The notes below the pieces were generated by a model, which was not told the DNA's origin, searched no databases, and saw nothing but the letters and a program-made list of their open reading frames with translations. Shown piece after piece: positions 15,150 through 24,247 of a DNA stretch of 64,000 nt (positions within the stretch are counted from its first letter, which is position 1; the number at the start of each line of letters is the position of its first letter). Origin of the DNA: Candidatus Methanoperedens sp. (lineage in GTDB: Archaea; Halobacteriota; Methanosarcinia; Methanosarcinales; Methanoperedenaceae); contig JAHFDG010000017.1 in assembly GCA_023249105.1 (NCBI GenBank), positions 1 through 64,000 on the forward strand. Reading direction: 5' to 3'. A program made the position numbers and the translations under genes.

Positions 15150-16144
15150 AGACTATCAAGATATCGATTATAGGGTTTGGCGCCGTGGGGCAGGGAGTCG
15201 CCAGTTCACTCATTTCAAAACAGGAATATCTTAAAAAAGAGGGTTTTGATATTCGTGTTGTGGGAATATCAGATTCAAAGGGCAGTGAAATAAACACGAA
15301 GGGAATAGACCTTGAAGACGCTTTGAATAGAAAGAAACAAAAAGGCACAGTCGCAACCGGTGAGTCAAACGCGCTTGACCTAATCCAGGATGTTGAACAT
15401 GATATTGTCGTGGAAGTTACTCCCACGAATATCGAAAACGGAGAACCCGGGCTTGGTAATATACGCGCCGCGCTTATGTCGGGAAAGCATGTGGTAACTT
15501 CAAATAAAGGTCCTCTTGCATTGCGCTTCACCGAGTTAAAGGAGACTGCTGAAGATAATGGATTGTACCTGCGGTATGAGGCGACAGTTGGCGGTGCTGT
15601 CCCGATATTCAATCTCGTGCATGAGGCATTAGCCGGAAATTCCATAATCGGAATCGAGGGCATACTTAACGGCACATGCAATTATATCCTGACCAGGATG
15701 GCGGAAGAGAGCATGCCCTATGAACTTGTATTGAAAGAGGCGCAGGAACTGGGGATAGCCGAAACCGACCCGACATATGATGTGGAAGGCATCGATTCTG
15801 CGATTAAACTGGTCATTATCGCAAATTCGATATTCGGGCAAAATGCAACCTACGGCGATGTGGATATAACCGGTATTACGAAAATCACGCCCGAAGCGCT
15901 TGAACTTGCAAACAAGAATAATTATGTGGTGAAACTCGTATGCGAGGCGCGTGAGGGCCGACTCACTGTCGCGCCGCGCCTTGTCCCGAAGCGCCATCCG
16001 CTTGCCGTAGGAGGCACATTGAACGTGGCGTCTATACTGACAGACCTTGCGGGAAGGATAACCATTAGCGGGAAAGGGGCTGGTTCGATAGAGACTGCAA
16101 GTTCTATCCTGAGTGATATCCTGTATATCGCAAGAAATTCATGA
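15146..16144 (+). CDS. hom: Homoserine dehydrogenase
   Basis: A 332-residue NAD(P)-dependent oxidoreductase that makes homoserine from aspartate semialdehyde on the way to threonine and methionine. Seen: N-terminal Rossmann motif GFGAVGQGV (residue 9 on), SNKGPLALRF near 116, and the catalytic region GGAVPIFNLV followed by GILNGTCNYILTRM (about 152-185). It has no C-terminal ACT domain; the separate ACT protein just upstream would supply that regulation. Overlaps both neighbours by four bases, so the ACT gene, hom and taw2 form one operon. Confidence 0.93.
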   Translation: MKTIKISIIGFGAVGQGVASSLISKQEYLKKEGFDIRVVGISDSKGSEINTKGIDLEDALNRKKQKGTVATGESNALDLIQDVEHDIVVEVTPTNIENGEPGLGNIRAALMSGKHVVTSNKGPLALRFTELKETAEDNGLYLRYEATVGGAVPIFNLVHEALAGNSIIGIEGILNGTCNYILTRMAEESMPYELVLKEAQELGIAETDPTYDVEGIDSAIKLVIIANSIFGQNATYGDVDITGITKITPEALELANKNNYVVKLVCEAREGRLTVAPRLVPKRHPLAVGGTLNVASILTDLAGRITISGKGAGSIETASSILSDILYIARNS

Positions 16145-17127
16145 AGGCCGTTCTTGCAAGAGTTGAGGAAGCTGAAAGCGTAAGGCAAAAACTGCTTTTA
16201 GAGGATGCGCTTGATAAGACAAGGAAGCTTGTCAGGAAGGAAAGCTTTGTTGAAATCCCGATAAAGTTCGATATCAAAGGTTTTACACTGGTCGAGCAGG
16301 AAGCTCCCAGCTTATATATCCCGAAAAAAACCCTCAGCGATATTCTTGATATTCCTGAATCCGAGAAAAAACTTTTACCTTCGGGATGGCAGGTTCTCGG
16401 GGATATTGTCATAGTTACGCTAAAGAAAGAACTGGAACACAGGAAAGCAGAGATAGGAGATGCATTGTTGTCTCTATATCCGGGATGCAGGACAGTGCTT
16501 CTTGACAGGGGAATCACGGGTCTGATGAGGCAGCCGACGCGGGAAATAATTGCAGGGGAAAATACCGAAACCATACACAAGGAGAACGGCTGCCTTTTTA
16601 AGCTTGATGCTATGCGGATAATGTTTTCACAGGGGAACCTTGCTGAAAAAAAGCGAATGAGCAGGCTTGGGAAAGGTGAGGTTGTTGTCGATATGTTCGC
16701 AGGTATAGGATATTTCTCAATACCCATGGCAGTACATTCAAAGCCCTGGAAGATATTCGCCGTAGAGATTAACCCTGAAGCATTTGTTTATCTAAAAGAG
16801 AATATCAGGCTTAACAAAATCGGCGCAATTATCGAACCTGTGGCAGGTGACTGCGCAAAAGTCACGCCGCGCGGGATAGCTGACCGTGTGCTCATGGGTT
16901 ATCTGGATGCGCACCTTTATCTTGAGCAGGGCATTTGCGCCCTTTTACCGGGCGGGATTCTTCATTATCATGAGGCTGTGCCTGAGGCTGTGGAGAGCCG
17001 CCCTGTTGAGAGAATAATCGAAGCTTCGGGGAAGCTGGGGAGGAGCGCGGAGATTATCGGGGTGCGAAGGATAAAGAAATATTCCCCGGGCGTGTGGCAT
17101 GTGGTTGTGGATGCGAGGATAGGATAA
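16141..17127 (+). CDS. taw2: tRNA wyosine aminocarboxypropyltransferase Taw2 (TYW2 family)
   Basis: A 328-residue SAM-binding enzyme of the Trm5/TYW2 family. [16 protein letters not shown] (about residues 181-196) is the SAM motif. The motif [12 protein letters not shown] followed by [11 protein letters not shown] (about 258-282) is of the TYW2 kind; Trm5 methylases carry N-L-P there instead. So it should transfer the aminocarboxypropyl group of SAM to 4-demethylwyosine at position 37 of tRNA-Phe. It overlaps hom by four bases; the link to homoserine metabolism is the shared dependence on methionine/SAM at most. Confidence 0.8.
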   Translation: MKAVLARVEEAESVRQKLLLEDALDKTRKLVRKESFVEIPIKFDIKGFTLVEQEAPSLYIPKKTLSDILDIPESEKKLLPSGWQVLGDIVIVTLKKELEHRKAEIGDALLSLYPGCRTVLLDRGITGLMRQPTREIIAGENTETIHKENGCLFKLDAMRIMFSQGNLAEKKRMSRLGKGEVVVDMFAGIGYFSIPMAVHSKPWKIFAVEINPEAFVYLKENIRLNKIGAIIEPVAGDCAKVTPRGIADRVLMGYLDAHLYLEQGICALLPGGILHYHEAVPEAVESRPVERIIEASGKLGRSAEIIGVRRIKKYSPGVWHVVVDARIG

Positions 17128-17143
17128 CGGTCATCCGTCAAAA

Positions 17144-17152
17144 AAATTTATA
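17144..17152 (+). promoter_or_regulatory. TATA box for proS
   Basis: AAATTTATA sits 28-36 bases upstream of the ProRS ATG, preceded by an A-rich BRE-like stretch. This predicts a leader of a few bases. Confidence 0.55.
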
Positions 17153-17179
17153 GCCAATAAGACTGTACTAGCACGAACA

Positions 17180-18631
17180 ATGGCAGAAAAGCAACCACAA
17201 ACAGAAGAAAAAAAAGCAGTGCTTCCGGCAAAATCAAACTTCAGCGAATGGTATAACGAACTACTATTGATGGGGGAAATAATGGATGTCCGTTATCCTG
17301 TAAAAGGGCTGTATGTCTGGTTCCCGTTCGGGTTTGATGTTCGAAAACGCACATATGCGATAATCCGCGAGTTGCTTGATAAAGACCACAAGGAAGCGCT
17401 TTTTCCCCTGCTCATCCCGGAAACCGAGTTCATGAAAGAGGCAGAGCACATAAAAGGCTTTGAGAATGAGGTTTACTGGGTGACTCACGGCGGCAAGAAT
17501 TGCCTTGACGTCAAGCTTGCCCTTCGCCCCACGAGTGAAACCGCTATTTATCCCATGTACAAAGTATGGGTGCGCTCCCATGCAGATTTGCCAATCAAGA
17601 TTTACCAGATAGTGAACACCTTCAGGTACGAGACAAAGCACACGCGCCCCCTCATCCGCCTTCGCGAAATAACATCCTTCAAGGAAGCCCATACAGTCCA
17701 CGCCACATGGGAAGAAGCAGCAAAGCAGGTCGAGGAAGCCACGCGCATTTACCAGGAATTTTATAGAAGGCTTGCAATTCCCACAATCGTTTCAAAACGT
17801 CCCGACTGGGATAAATTCCCCGGGGCTGATTACACGATGGCCGTGGACACGCTGATGCCTGACAACAAGACATTACAGATAGGAACGGCGCACCATCTGG
17901 GCAGCAATTTCGCAAAGACATTCGACATAAAATATGAAGACTTAAAAGGCGAGCAGCAATACGCCCACCAGACATGCTACGGGATTTCGGAGCGCAGCAT
18001 CGCAGCGTTGATTTCTGTTCACGGCGACGATAAGGGACTTGTATTCCCGCCCGAAGTGGCGCCAATACAGGTAGTGGTCATCCCCATCCTGTTCGGGAAG
18101 AGCGAGGAGATATTAAAAGCATGTAGCGATGTGGCAGACAAACTGAAAGTGGAGGGGATGAGAGTGGTTCTTGATGACAGCGACGAACGCCCGGGAGCCA
18201 AATATTACAAATGGGAAATGAAGGGCGTGCCCCTGAGAGTGGAAATCGGCCCGCGCGACCTGAAAAACAATGCGGCGACCGTGGTCAGGAGAGACAGCGC
18301 AAGTAAGGAAACTGTTCCGCTGGATAATATTACACAGGAAATCCAAAAAAGGTTCGAGGCTATTCGCGAAAACCTGTTCGGGAAAGCCAAAATTTCGTTG
18401 AATGAACGCATCACAAACTGCAATACACTTGAAGAAGTGAAAGATAAAATCTCAAATGGCATCGCCCGGATTCCATGGTGCGGCGAGCGCGAATGCGGGC
18501 TTGCGATGGAAGAAGCGGTCGGCGCTGGCATATTGGGAGTGCCTGAGGGCGAGCCTGGCAGGGGCGCCGGGAATTGCCCTGTATGCGGGAAAAACACAGG
18601 GAACATGGCGATAATGGCGAAAACCTATTAG
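17180..18631 (+). CDS. proS: Prolyl-tRNA synthetase (archaeal/eukaryotic type)
   Basis: A 483-residue class II synthetase charging tRNA-Pro. Seen: motif 1 region (residues 30-60), motif 2 as [16 protein letters not shown] (about 147), the Pro/ATP-site [15 protein letters not shown] (about 255-270), an anticodon-binding domain (about 290-400), and a C-terminal zinc-binding domain with CGERECG and CPVCGK. It lacks the bacterial editing insertion, as expected for this short archaeal form. Monocistronic with its own TATA box. Confidence 0.96.
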   Translation: MAEKQPQTEEKKAVLPAKSNFSEWYNELLLMGEIMDVRYPVKGLYVWFPFGFDVRKRTYAIIRELLDKDHKEALFPLLIPETEFMKEAEHIKGFENEVYWVTHGGKNCLDVKLALRPTSETAIYPMYKVWVRSHADLPIKIYQIVNTFRYETKHTRPLIRLREITSFKEAHTVHATWEEAAKQVEEATRIYQEFYRRLAIPTIVSKRPDWDKFPGADYTMAVDTLMPDNKTLQIGTAHHLGSNFAKTFDIKYEDLKGEQQYAHQTCYGISERSIAALISVHGDDKGLVFPPEVAPIQVVVIPILFGKSEEILKACSDVADKLKVEGMRVVLDDSDERPGAKYYKWEMKGVPLRVEIGPRDLKNNAATVVRRDSASKETVPLDNITQEIQKRFEAIRENLFGKAKISLNERITNCNTLEEVKDKISNGIARIPWCGERECGLAMEEAVGAGILGVPEGEPGRGAGNCPVCGKNTGNMAIMAKTY

Positions 18632-18636
18632 ATAAG

Positions 18637-18644
18637 TTTATATC
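18637..18644 (+). promoter_or_regulatory. TATA box for the V4R gene
   Basis: TTTATATC centred about 27 bases before the ATG at 18668; predicts a leaderless message. Confidence 0.5.
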
Positions 18645-18667
18645 ATTTACAAAATTATCTTGTTTTC

Positions 18668-19174
18668 ATGTTAAAGAATGTTAAAGAAACTGCTGAATGG
18701 GAAAGGAGCAAGGGAGAGTTTTCGGTTATTGAAGTTCCTGCGGTCATAGTGAGCATTGAAACCTTTGTGAGTTTGCAGAAGGATGCCGAGAAGATTTTAG
18801 GCATCGATGGCGCATCCGTGCTTTTTTATGAAGCCGGCAAGAAAGCTGGCATACGCTGGATTAACCGCTTCAAAAAGGAATGGGGTTTAAAGGACAAAAA
18901 GTTCATTGAGGCGGTTTCGAACTTCTATGCAGAACTTGGGTGGGGCAGATTCAGCGTAGAAGAAGATAACAAAAATGAGCTTGTGGTCAGGGTTGAAAAC
19001 TCATTTATCGCGAGAGGTTATGGGAATTCGGAAGCGGCAGTTTGTCATTTTTTAAGGGGTTATAACGCAGGTATGGCAGAGGTATTGAAAGGTAAGGGCA
19101 TAGACGCCGAAGAAGTAAGATGCGCTGCAAAAGGGGACAACTGCTGTGAGTTTGTTATGAAGGGTGTGGATTAA
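18668..19174 (+). CDS. V4R-domain protein
   Basis: A 168-residue V4R (vinyl-4-reductase / XylR N-terminal type) ligand-sensing domain. The hallmarks are the helix pair SVLFYEAGKKAGIRW (about 55-70), the WGRFSVEE strand, and the terminal Cys motif RCAAKGDNCCEFVM. V4R domains bind small hydrophobic or aromatic ligands and in methanogens often occur as stand-alone proteins near regulators or cofactor genes. Its stop overlaps by four bases the stop of the converging HTH gene, so antisense effects are possible. Ligand unknown. Confidence 0.8.
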   Translation: MLKNVKETAEWERSKGEFSVIEVPAVIVSIETFVSLQKDAEKILGIDGASVLFYEAGKKAGIRWINRFKKEWGLKDKKFIEAVSNFYAELGWGRFSVEEDNKNELVVRVENSFIARGYGNSEAAVCHFLRGYNAGMAEVLKGKGIDAEEVRCAAKGDNCCEFVMKGVD

Positions 19175-19455
19175 TCTCCAAGTTCTGTCTTCAGCTCATC
19201 ATAAAATTTCAACAGAAGCTTTGTGGCATTATGCTCTTCATTTAGAACAAAAGATCGCATCTGCTTTCCAATCTTTTTCTCAATAACTATATTATTTTCC
19301 AGAAGAGGCTCAAGCACCCTTGCCACACTGGAATGGTATAATCCGGTTCCTTCCGCTATTCCTGAAAGATAGTTGAGTTCTCCTTTGTTTTTTATGAGAT
19401 ATTCCAGTACTGTTAGCTGTGCCGTTTTGCCGAATAACTTTTCAAGCGGGCTCAT
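19171..19455 (-). CDS. Small winged-helix transcription regulator
   Basis: A 94-residue DNA-binding protein. FGKTAQLTVLEYLIKN (residues 9-24), the helix-turn-helix NYLSGIAEGTGLYHSSVARVLEPLL (about 28-52) and a wing NNIVIEKKIGKQMRSFVL give a winged helix of the ArsR/MarR-like type common in archaea. It is divergent from the ABC operon starting at 19702. The 246-base gap carries overlapping palindromes (19524-19549) that are the natural operator, so it is probably the local regulator of itself and the ABC system. Confidence 0.75.
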   Translation of the reverse strand: MSPLEKLFGKTAQLTVLEYLIKNKGELNYLSGIAEGTGLYHSSVARVLEPLLENNIVIEKKIGKQMRSFVLNEEHNATKLLLKFYDELKTELGD

Positions 19456-19523
19456 AATTAACTTTTATCCTATTTACGCCAATTTGTCTAATAGATTTTT
19501 GTATTTGATTCTATACTTACTTT

Positions 19524-19549
19524 GTATGAGTATATATTCATACTGTATG
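19524..19549. promoter_or_regulatory. Overlapping palindromes, probable operator of the 19171 regulator
   Basis: GTATGAGTATATATTCATAC (19524-19543; 6-bp arms) overlaps CATACTGTATG (19539-19549). The half-sites GTATGA/TCATAC/GTATG are thus present three times. A TATA-like GCTTATAAA follows at 19549-19557, so bound repressor would block transcription towards the ABC genes. Confidence 0.55.
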
Positions 19550-19701
19550 CTTATAAATTAATATGGCTTACTGTTAAAATACACCAACCTGACGATTTAT
19601 AGTAAGGTTTATGTATTATGACGATATAATTAAAGATTGAGGTTTGTCCGTTCATAGGGCTTACCAAAAAAACGGGTGGAATGTTATAAGGAGGAAAAAA
19701 T

Positions 19702-20871
19702 ATGATCAAATGCATAGCGGATGCTATAGATTTCATGTCGTTACCGGCTAAATGCATGGAGGGAACATCCGGAGTATACAGGGTATTGAAGAAGTATCAA
19801 TCATTAGTCAGAATTCCACTAATTCTTGTATTGCTACTCACATCTGCAAACTCAGCAAGTGCCTCTCTTGGGATCGTTGACTTCTTTTCAGATTTCACAA
19901 GCAGCGAGGTCATAATAAGAGCCAGCCAGGATCACCAGGGAAAAGCAGTTTTCGAATTGCTGGATGGGACAAATGTAGTAGAATCACAGATCGTGCCTTT
20001 TAAAGCAGGTGCAGGAGAAGAAGTTTCAAAAGTAATATTATGGCAGAATAAACACCAGCGCGATTATTATACTGCAAAAGTGAGTATATTTAATGACACC
20101 AAACTTCATGACAACAAAACCTATCCTGTATCATACGGAACCGTTGCCATGCCCAGTTTCCACGTAGTGGATTTCTCACCTTCGAACAAAGGCGTGCAAT
20201 TACTGCTGCGGCCTTTTAATCCGAGCACCGTTGATATTAAAATAGAACTTCTGGATAGTAATGACATAATATATACAAAGACAAAAGAAGACGTTTCGCT
20301 AACGTCAAATACAGAACTCAAAATAGACTGGCCTTTTCTTTTGAACAATAGTGAGAAATATACTGTTCGTGTAAAAATACTCACGCACAGGCTTTATGCA
20401 GAACCTCTTATCAATACATACATAGCAACTTTTACTGCAAGTGATGATGTGGATATCCTGCCGGATGATGTCGAGGTTGATGAATACGGCGCCAGTGTAA
20501 CACTTCGCGGCGAGTCACAGGTTCCGTTCGATGGATTCATCGATATATCAGCGATAAACAGGGCGACAAAACTGACTAAAACTTATCGGCAGCAGGTCGA
20601 AGAGATACTTGTTTCAGGAAAGGAAGACACAGCAGGAGTTGTCTGGAAAGAACTTGGATCAGGAACGTATGATGTCAGGATCCAGGCTGTAAATAAAGAA
20701 AATATCGCACTTGATAAGTATGATACTGTGCTTCGCATCCCGGAAGTTGAGGAGGTTTCCGAAACACCCGCAGCAAATGGCACCCCGGAATTAACAGGAT
20801 ATACAGGATTTGCGGCAATTGCTGTCGTGATAATTGTACTTGTGGCAATACGGAGAAAGAGAGGCGGGTAG
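19702..20871 (+). CDS. Exported surface/adaptor protein of a MacB-type ABC operon
   Basis: A 389-residue protein with a hydrophobic segment at about 36-55 (IPLILVLLLTSANSASA, a signal or anchor), a long extracellular beta-rich part made of Ig-like units (FELLDGTNVVESQIVPFKAG; VQLLLRPFNPSTVDIKIELL; VTLRGESQVPFDGFIDISA) and a C-terminal membrane helix (about 365-385) followed by RRKRGG. This is the COG1361-like architecture often encoded with FtsX/MacB permeases in archaea. A strong ribosome site AAGGAGG lies nine bases before the ATG. One base separates it from the permease gene. Probably the extracellular arm of the transporter; cargo unknown. Confidence 0.65.
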   Translation: MIKCIADAIDFMSLPAKCMEGTSGVYRVLKKYQSLVRIPLILVLLLTSANSASASLGIVDFFSDFTSSEVIIRASQDHQGKAVFELLDGTNVVESQIVPFKAGAGEEVSKVILWQNKHQRDYYTAKVSIFNDTKLHDNKTYPVSYGTVAMPSFHVVDFSPSNKGVQLLLRPFNPSTVDIKIELLDSNDIIYTKTKEDVSLTSNTELKIDWPFLLNNSEKYTVRVKILTHRLYAEPLINTYIATFTASDDVDILPDDVEVDEYGASVTLRGESQVPFDGFIDISAINRATKLTKTYRQQVEEILVSGKEDTAGVVWKELGSGTYDVRIQAVNKENIALDKYDTVLRIPEVEEVSETPAANGTPELTGYTGFAAIAVVIIVLVAIRRKRGG

Positions 20872-20872
20872 T

Positions 20873-22021
20873 ATGTTCGACCTTATCATGCGGAGCATGA
20901 CACAGAGAAAAATGAGAACTGTGCTTACCATATTCGGGATCGCGCTGGGCATCTTCGCTGTGGTTGTAATGGGCGGGATGTCGGAGCATCTGAATCTCAC
21001 TATGGATAAGTCATTGAAACTCCTGGCAAATGATATCGAGGTAAAGCCTGATGGAACATTTGGCGGGGTCGGAACCCTTGATGAATCAAAAATCCGGCAG
21101 GTCAAAAGAGTACCAGGGGTAAAAGATGCCTATGGAGTATTAATAACGGCTCTTGATCCAGAAGATGGAGGAGGATTTGGAAGTGATATGGTTTTTGGTG
21201 TTCTTCCTGAAAAACAAATGAAAGATGCAAAACTTACCTCAGGTCGATACCTGATCCCTGGTGATGGATATAACGTGGTTGTGGGGAGCAGTATTGCCCG
21301 AAGGTTCAACATCAAGGTTGGAGATGAACTTGAATTAAAAAGTAAAAGTTTGCAGCGCTCATCATCCATAACAAATAAAAGAAATGTAAGTGTCGTGGGC
21401 ATACTGGAATACACAGGTTCTTTTTTTGATTCTTCTGTCCAGACGCCACTTGACATGGCACAGAAGTTCTATAAAATGGAAAATATTATATCATCAATTT
21501 ATGCTGAACCTGCTTTTGGCACGGATCCAAATGATCTTGTAAAAAGGATAGACCTGAGTGTTGAAAAGGTTAAAAGCAAATCCCCGGAACAGCTTAGAAA
21601 AGAAGCTGAGGGAACCCTTGTCATTATCAGTTTAATCACTATAAGCGCGGCGGTGCTTGCAGCCATAATCGGGGGTTTGAGTGTCATGAATACTATGTTG
21701 ATGTCGGTTTCGGAAAGGACTAAAGAATTCGGGCTTCTAAAGGCGCTTGGCGCTGAAAGGAAAACTATCCTTTTAATGACCATGGGAGAGGCGGCGCTTA
21801 TGGGAATAATAGGGGGTATTACAGGCATCCTTGCTGGCGCAATAGTTGTGTATTCCCTGAATGGCTATCTTGAATCAATGGGATCGGCGCTTTTTGCCAT
21901 CACTACAAGGCTGGTAATGATCGCGCTGTTGTTTGCATTAACTCTTGGAATAGTATGCGGTACTTATCCGGCTTACAGAGCCACGAAATTAAGTCCAATG
22001 GAGGCGCTGCGATATGAGTAA
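20873..22021 (+). CDS. MacB/FtsX-type ABC transporter permease
   Basis: About 382 residues from ATG 20873 (MFDLIMRSMTQRKMRTVLT); an in-frame ATG at 20834 lies inside the previous gene and is unlikely. Membrane helix 1 at about 18-38, a large outside domain (about 45-255, MacB periplasmic-core type) and three C-terminal helices (about 260-375) ending PAYRATKLSPMEALRYE, the MacB/FtsX signature. This class does not pump solutes through a channel but works as a mechanical transmitter across the membrane (export or envelope remodelling). Coupled to the ATPase gene by an eight-base overlap. Confidence 0.88.
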   Translation: MFDLIMRSMTQRKMRTVLTIFGIALGIFAVVVMGGMSEHLNLTMDKSLKLLANDIEVKPDGTFGGVGTLDESKIRQVKRVPGVKDAYGVLITALDPEDGGGFGSDMVFGVLPEKQMKDAKLTSGRYLIPGDGYNVVVGSSIARRFNIKVGDELELKSKSLQRSSSITNKRNVSVVGILEYTGSFFDSSVQTPLDMAQKFYKMENIISSIYAEPAFGTDPNDLVKRIDLSVEKVKSKSPEQLRKEAEGTLVIISLITISAAVLAAIIGGLSVMNTMLMSVSERTKEFGLLKALGAERKTILLMTMGEAALMGIIGGITGILAGAIVVYSLNGYLESMGSALFAITTRLVMIALLFALTLGIVCGTYPAYRATKLSPMEALRYE

Positions 22022-22766
22022 CAAAGGAAATAATGGGAATAATGGGAACCATGCTGCAAACGGTGAACCCGTCCTTCGCATAAGGAATCTCACGAAGACC
22101 TATATGCAGGGCAAGATACCGGTTCATGCTCTAAATGATGTCAGTTTTGATGTAAACAAAGGAGAGTTACTGAGCATAGTTGGACCTTCAGGAAGTGGAA
22201 AATCAACGCTCCTTTCAATGATCGGATTGCTTGACATGCCAACAGATGGCAGCGTCTTTATAGATGATGTAGAGATAACAAAAGCAAAAGAGAGCGAAGC
22301 TCCCCGTATACGGCGGGAAAAGATCGGATTTGTTTTCCAGCATTTCAATTTGCTTTCCACACTCAACGCAATGGAAAATCTGGATATTGCAATGCGGTTT
22401 AGCGGAGTTCCAAAAAAAAAGCGAAAAGAACGGGCGTTTGAACTGCTCACCCAGGTAGGACTTGGTGATAGAGTAACGCATAAACCATCGGAATTATCCG
22501 GGGGACAGCAGCAGCGCGTTGCGATTGCTAGAGCGATGGCGAATGAACCTGCAATTCTGCTGGCTGATGAACCAACTGGAGCCGTTGATACAAAGACAAG
22601 GGAAGTAATTGTTGAACTCTTAAAAGGACTCAGCGAAAAAGGCCAGACTATCATTGTTGTGACACATGATATGGAGGTGGCGAAACAGACGAACCGTATA
22701 ATAACTATGCGCGACGGGAAAATTGCAGGTGATGAATATAGAAAAGGGGTAACGGAAAATGAATAA
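22014..22766 (+). CDS. MacB/LolD-type ABC transporter ATPase
   Basis: A 250-residue ATPase. Walker A GPSGSGKSTL (about 57), Q-loop VFQHFNLL, the signature LSGGQQQRVAIARAM (about 161), Walker B ILLADEPTGAVD, and H-loop VTHD. The family is LolD/MacB. An Asn/Gly-rich N-terminal extension (NKGNNGNNGNHAANG) precedes the domain. It powers the permease at 20873. Its stop overlaps a 30-codon membrane micro-ORF. Confidence 0.92.
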   Translation: MSNKGNNGNNGNHAANGEPVLRIRNLTKTYMQGKIPVHALNDVSFDVNKGELLSIVGPSGSGKSTLLSMIGLLDMPTDGSVFIDDVEITKAKESEAPRIRREKIGFVFQHFNLLSTLNAMENLDIAMRFSGVPKKKRKERAFELLTQVGLGDRVTHKPSELSGGQQQRVAIARAMANEPAILLADEPTGAVDTKTREVIVELLKGLSEKGQTIIVVTHDMEVAKQTNRIITMRDGKIAGDEYRKGVTENE

Positions 22767-22851
22767 AAACAACTATAATCCCTTGTTTCTTGCTCTTGCC
22801 ATCATTACATTGATCCTGAATAAATTATTTAGCAAAAGGGGAAGAAAATGA
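22759..22851 (+). CDS. 30-residue membrane micro-ORF
   Basis: Reads MNKNNYNPLFLALAIITLIL then NKLFSKRGRK: one hydrophobic helix and a basic tail, a plausible single-pass micropeptide with Lys/Arg inside. It overlaps the ATPase stop by eight bases, and its own stop overlaps the next ATG (ATGA). Tight tiling supports translation. Confidence 0.45.
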   Translation: MNKNNYNPLFLALAIITLILNKLFSKRGRK

Positions 22852-22991
22852 ACAATAAAAAATCAAATTGTCGGAACAAGAGTAACCTGGCGATTGCAGT
22901 TGCAGGAGCAGCATCTTTTTTCCATCCAAACCACCACCTAACTGCCGCTTTTGGGTTATATTATGTATCATGTTTTGATGAGGCGAGATAA
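22848..22991 (+). CDS. 47-residue micro-ORF, function unknown
   Basis: Starts in an ATGA overlap with the previous micro-ORF and ends two bases before the next ATG. A ribosome-site-like AGGGGAAG precedes it. It has a short hydrophobic patch (NLAIAVAGAASFF) but otherwise no recognisable features. It may be a degenerate gene retained for coupling. Confidence 0.25.
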   Translation: MNNKKSNCRNKSNLAIAVAGAASFFHPNHHLTAAFGLYYVSCFDEAR

Positions 22992-22993
22992 GT

Positions 22994-23167
22994 ATGGCTA
23001 AAAGAAAAATCGGCGAATTGTTGTTGATATTGGGAGTTGTTCTATTTGTTGGCAGCGCAGTGGTCAGTATAACCAGACAGTTGCCAGCAGAACAAATTCC
23101 GGGAATTGGCGCTCTGGCTCTCATCTTTATAGGTGCCGGTGCGGGCATGAAGAAGGTGAAGCAATGA
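22994..23167 (+). CDS. 57-residue two-helix membrane protein
   Basis: Two hydrophobic helices (about 8-27, LLLILGVVLFVGSAVVSI; about 37-50, IGALALIFIGAGAGM) with basic ends MAKRK and KKVKQ. It overlaps the GC-rich gene that follows by four bases (ATGA). Probably an integral membrane subunit or small accessory protein of this operon. Confidence 0.5.
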   Translation: MAKRKIGELLLILGVVLFVGSAVVSITRQLPAEQIPGIGALALIFIGAGAGMKKVKQ

Positions 23168-24234
23168 CAACAGATTCCCGATATCTGCGCCAGGTAGTGC
23201 TGCCGATCCGATTGGGCATTGATCCGATGGAAAAGCTTCTCGTCGCCAACTTCAAAGGCGATCCTGAGTTCGAGGGGCTTGAGCCGCAGGTATTCGACGA
23301 CCCTATCAACGGCAAGGGGATGAGAGTACTCCGCTACAGAAAGGACGGGAGGGTCGACGTTTATTGGCAGCCAGGGGTCAGGGTTGACAGGAGCACCTTC
23401 ACCGTGGGCGCAGGTATCTGCGATTTCGTTGAGACCACAATCGAGCCAGCGTATCTTGAGATCACAAAGAGCGGCGTGGAACTACATCTGGCTTTCACAG
23501 ATGCACAGGGGCACGAGGTCGAGTTACGCGTACATGAGGATGCTCAAGGGAAACGGGGTTTCCCGTTGCTGGCTCCCGTGGGCGCCGACATCAAGAAGCC
23601 GTTCCAACTATTCCTCGTGTACATGACAAGCATCGACCTCGTCCGACGCGCTAGCTCTGAGGTCGCAGCCCGAATCGGTAATCGCACCCTGCGCCCGGCA
23701 TCATTACCAATTCTCCTTAACTGGCATCGCGTATGGTTCATACGCTACGCTGCAAATCCGGTCATCGGCACACTGAACCCCCCTATGAGCCGACCAGTGT
23801 TCATCGAGATGCCCATTCCAGGGAGCGCAGAGGTTGAAGGGATGACGGTCATAGCAGATAGAGATGGAAGTGTCACCAGGATCAGCGCCGGGCAAGAGCC
23901 CCGCCAGGTACAGGTGGATTTTCTTCCCGGCTTCCCCAACCCGCCTGAAATCCCAGATGGGGGCTCTGCCACCGGGAGATGGGCGATTCACATCGCTGGA
24001 GTAAACATCACGGGTGGCTCATACTGCGTATCGCGAGAGGGCGACCGTGTTACCGTTGAACTTGATGTTACTGAGAATTGGAAGCCATCAGGTCTGCCTT
24101 TTTGCATGGAGATATTCACGCGTTTAGCGCGCATGTTTCGCACATGGCCTGCTACCTACAGATGGCGGGGTGTAGTCGAACTTGGGGCGGTGCCGATTAT
24201 GTCCGGGGCGTGGGAGCGAAAAGGCAGACGATGA
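23164..24234 (+). CDS. Orphan 356-residue protein, compositionally foreign
   Basis: I do not recognise this family. It has no signal peptide or membrane segment, is rich in beta-strand patterns (YLEITKSGVELHLAFTD; VTVIADRDGSVTRISAG), and looks like a soluble beta-barrel or lipocalin-like protein. The DNA is visibly more GC-rich, with G/C-ending codons, than the AT-rich genes on both sides, so it was probably acquired from another genome. Yet it starts in an ATGA overlap with the 57-residue membrane gene, so it is translated as part of the operon. Confidence 0.6.
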   Translation: MTTDSRYLRQVVLPIRLGIDPMEKLLVANFKGDPEFEGLEPQVFDDPINGKGMRVLRYRKDGRVDVYWQPGVRVDRSTFTVGAGICDFVETTIEPAYLEITKSGVELHLAFTDAQGHEVELRVHEDAQGKRGFPLLAPVGADIKKPFQLFLVYMTSIDLVRRASSEVAARIGNRTLRPASLPILLNWHRVWFIRYAANPVIGTLNPPMSRPVFIEMPIPGSAEVEGMTVIADRDGSVTRISAGQEPRQVQVDFLPGFPNPPEIPDGGSATGRWAIHIAGVNITGGSYCVSREGDRVTVELDVTENWKPSGLPFCMEIFTRLARMFRTWPATYRWRGVVELGAVPIMSGAWERKGRR

Positions 24235-24247
24235 GCGAATAAAGGAG

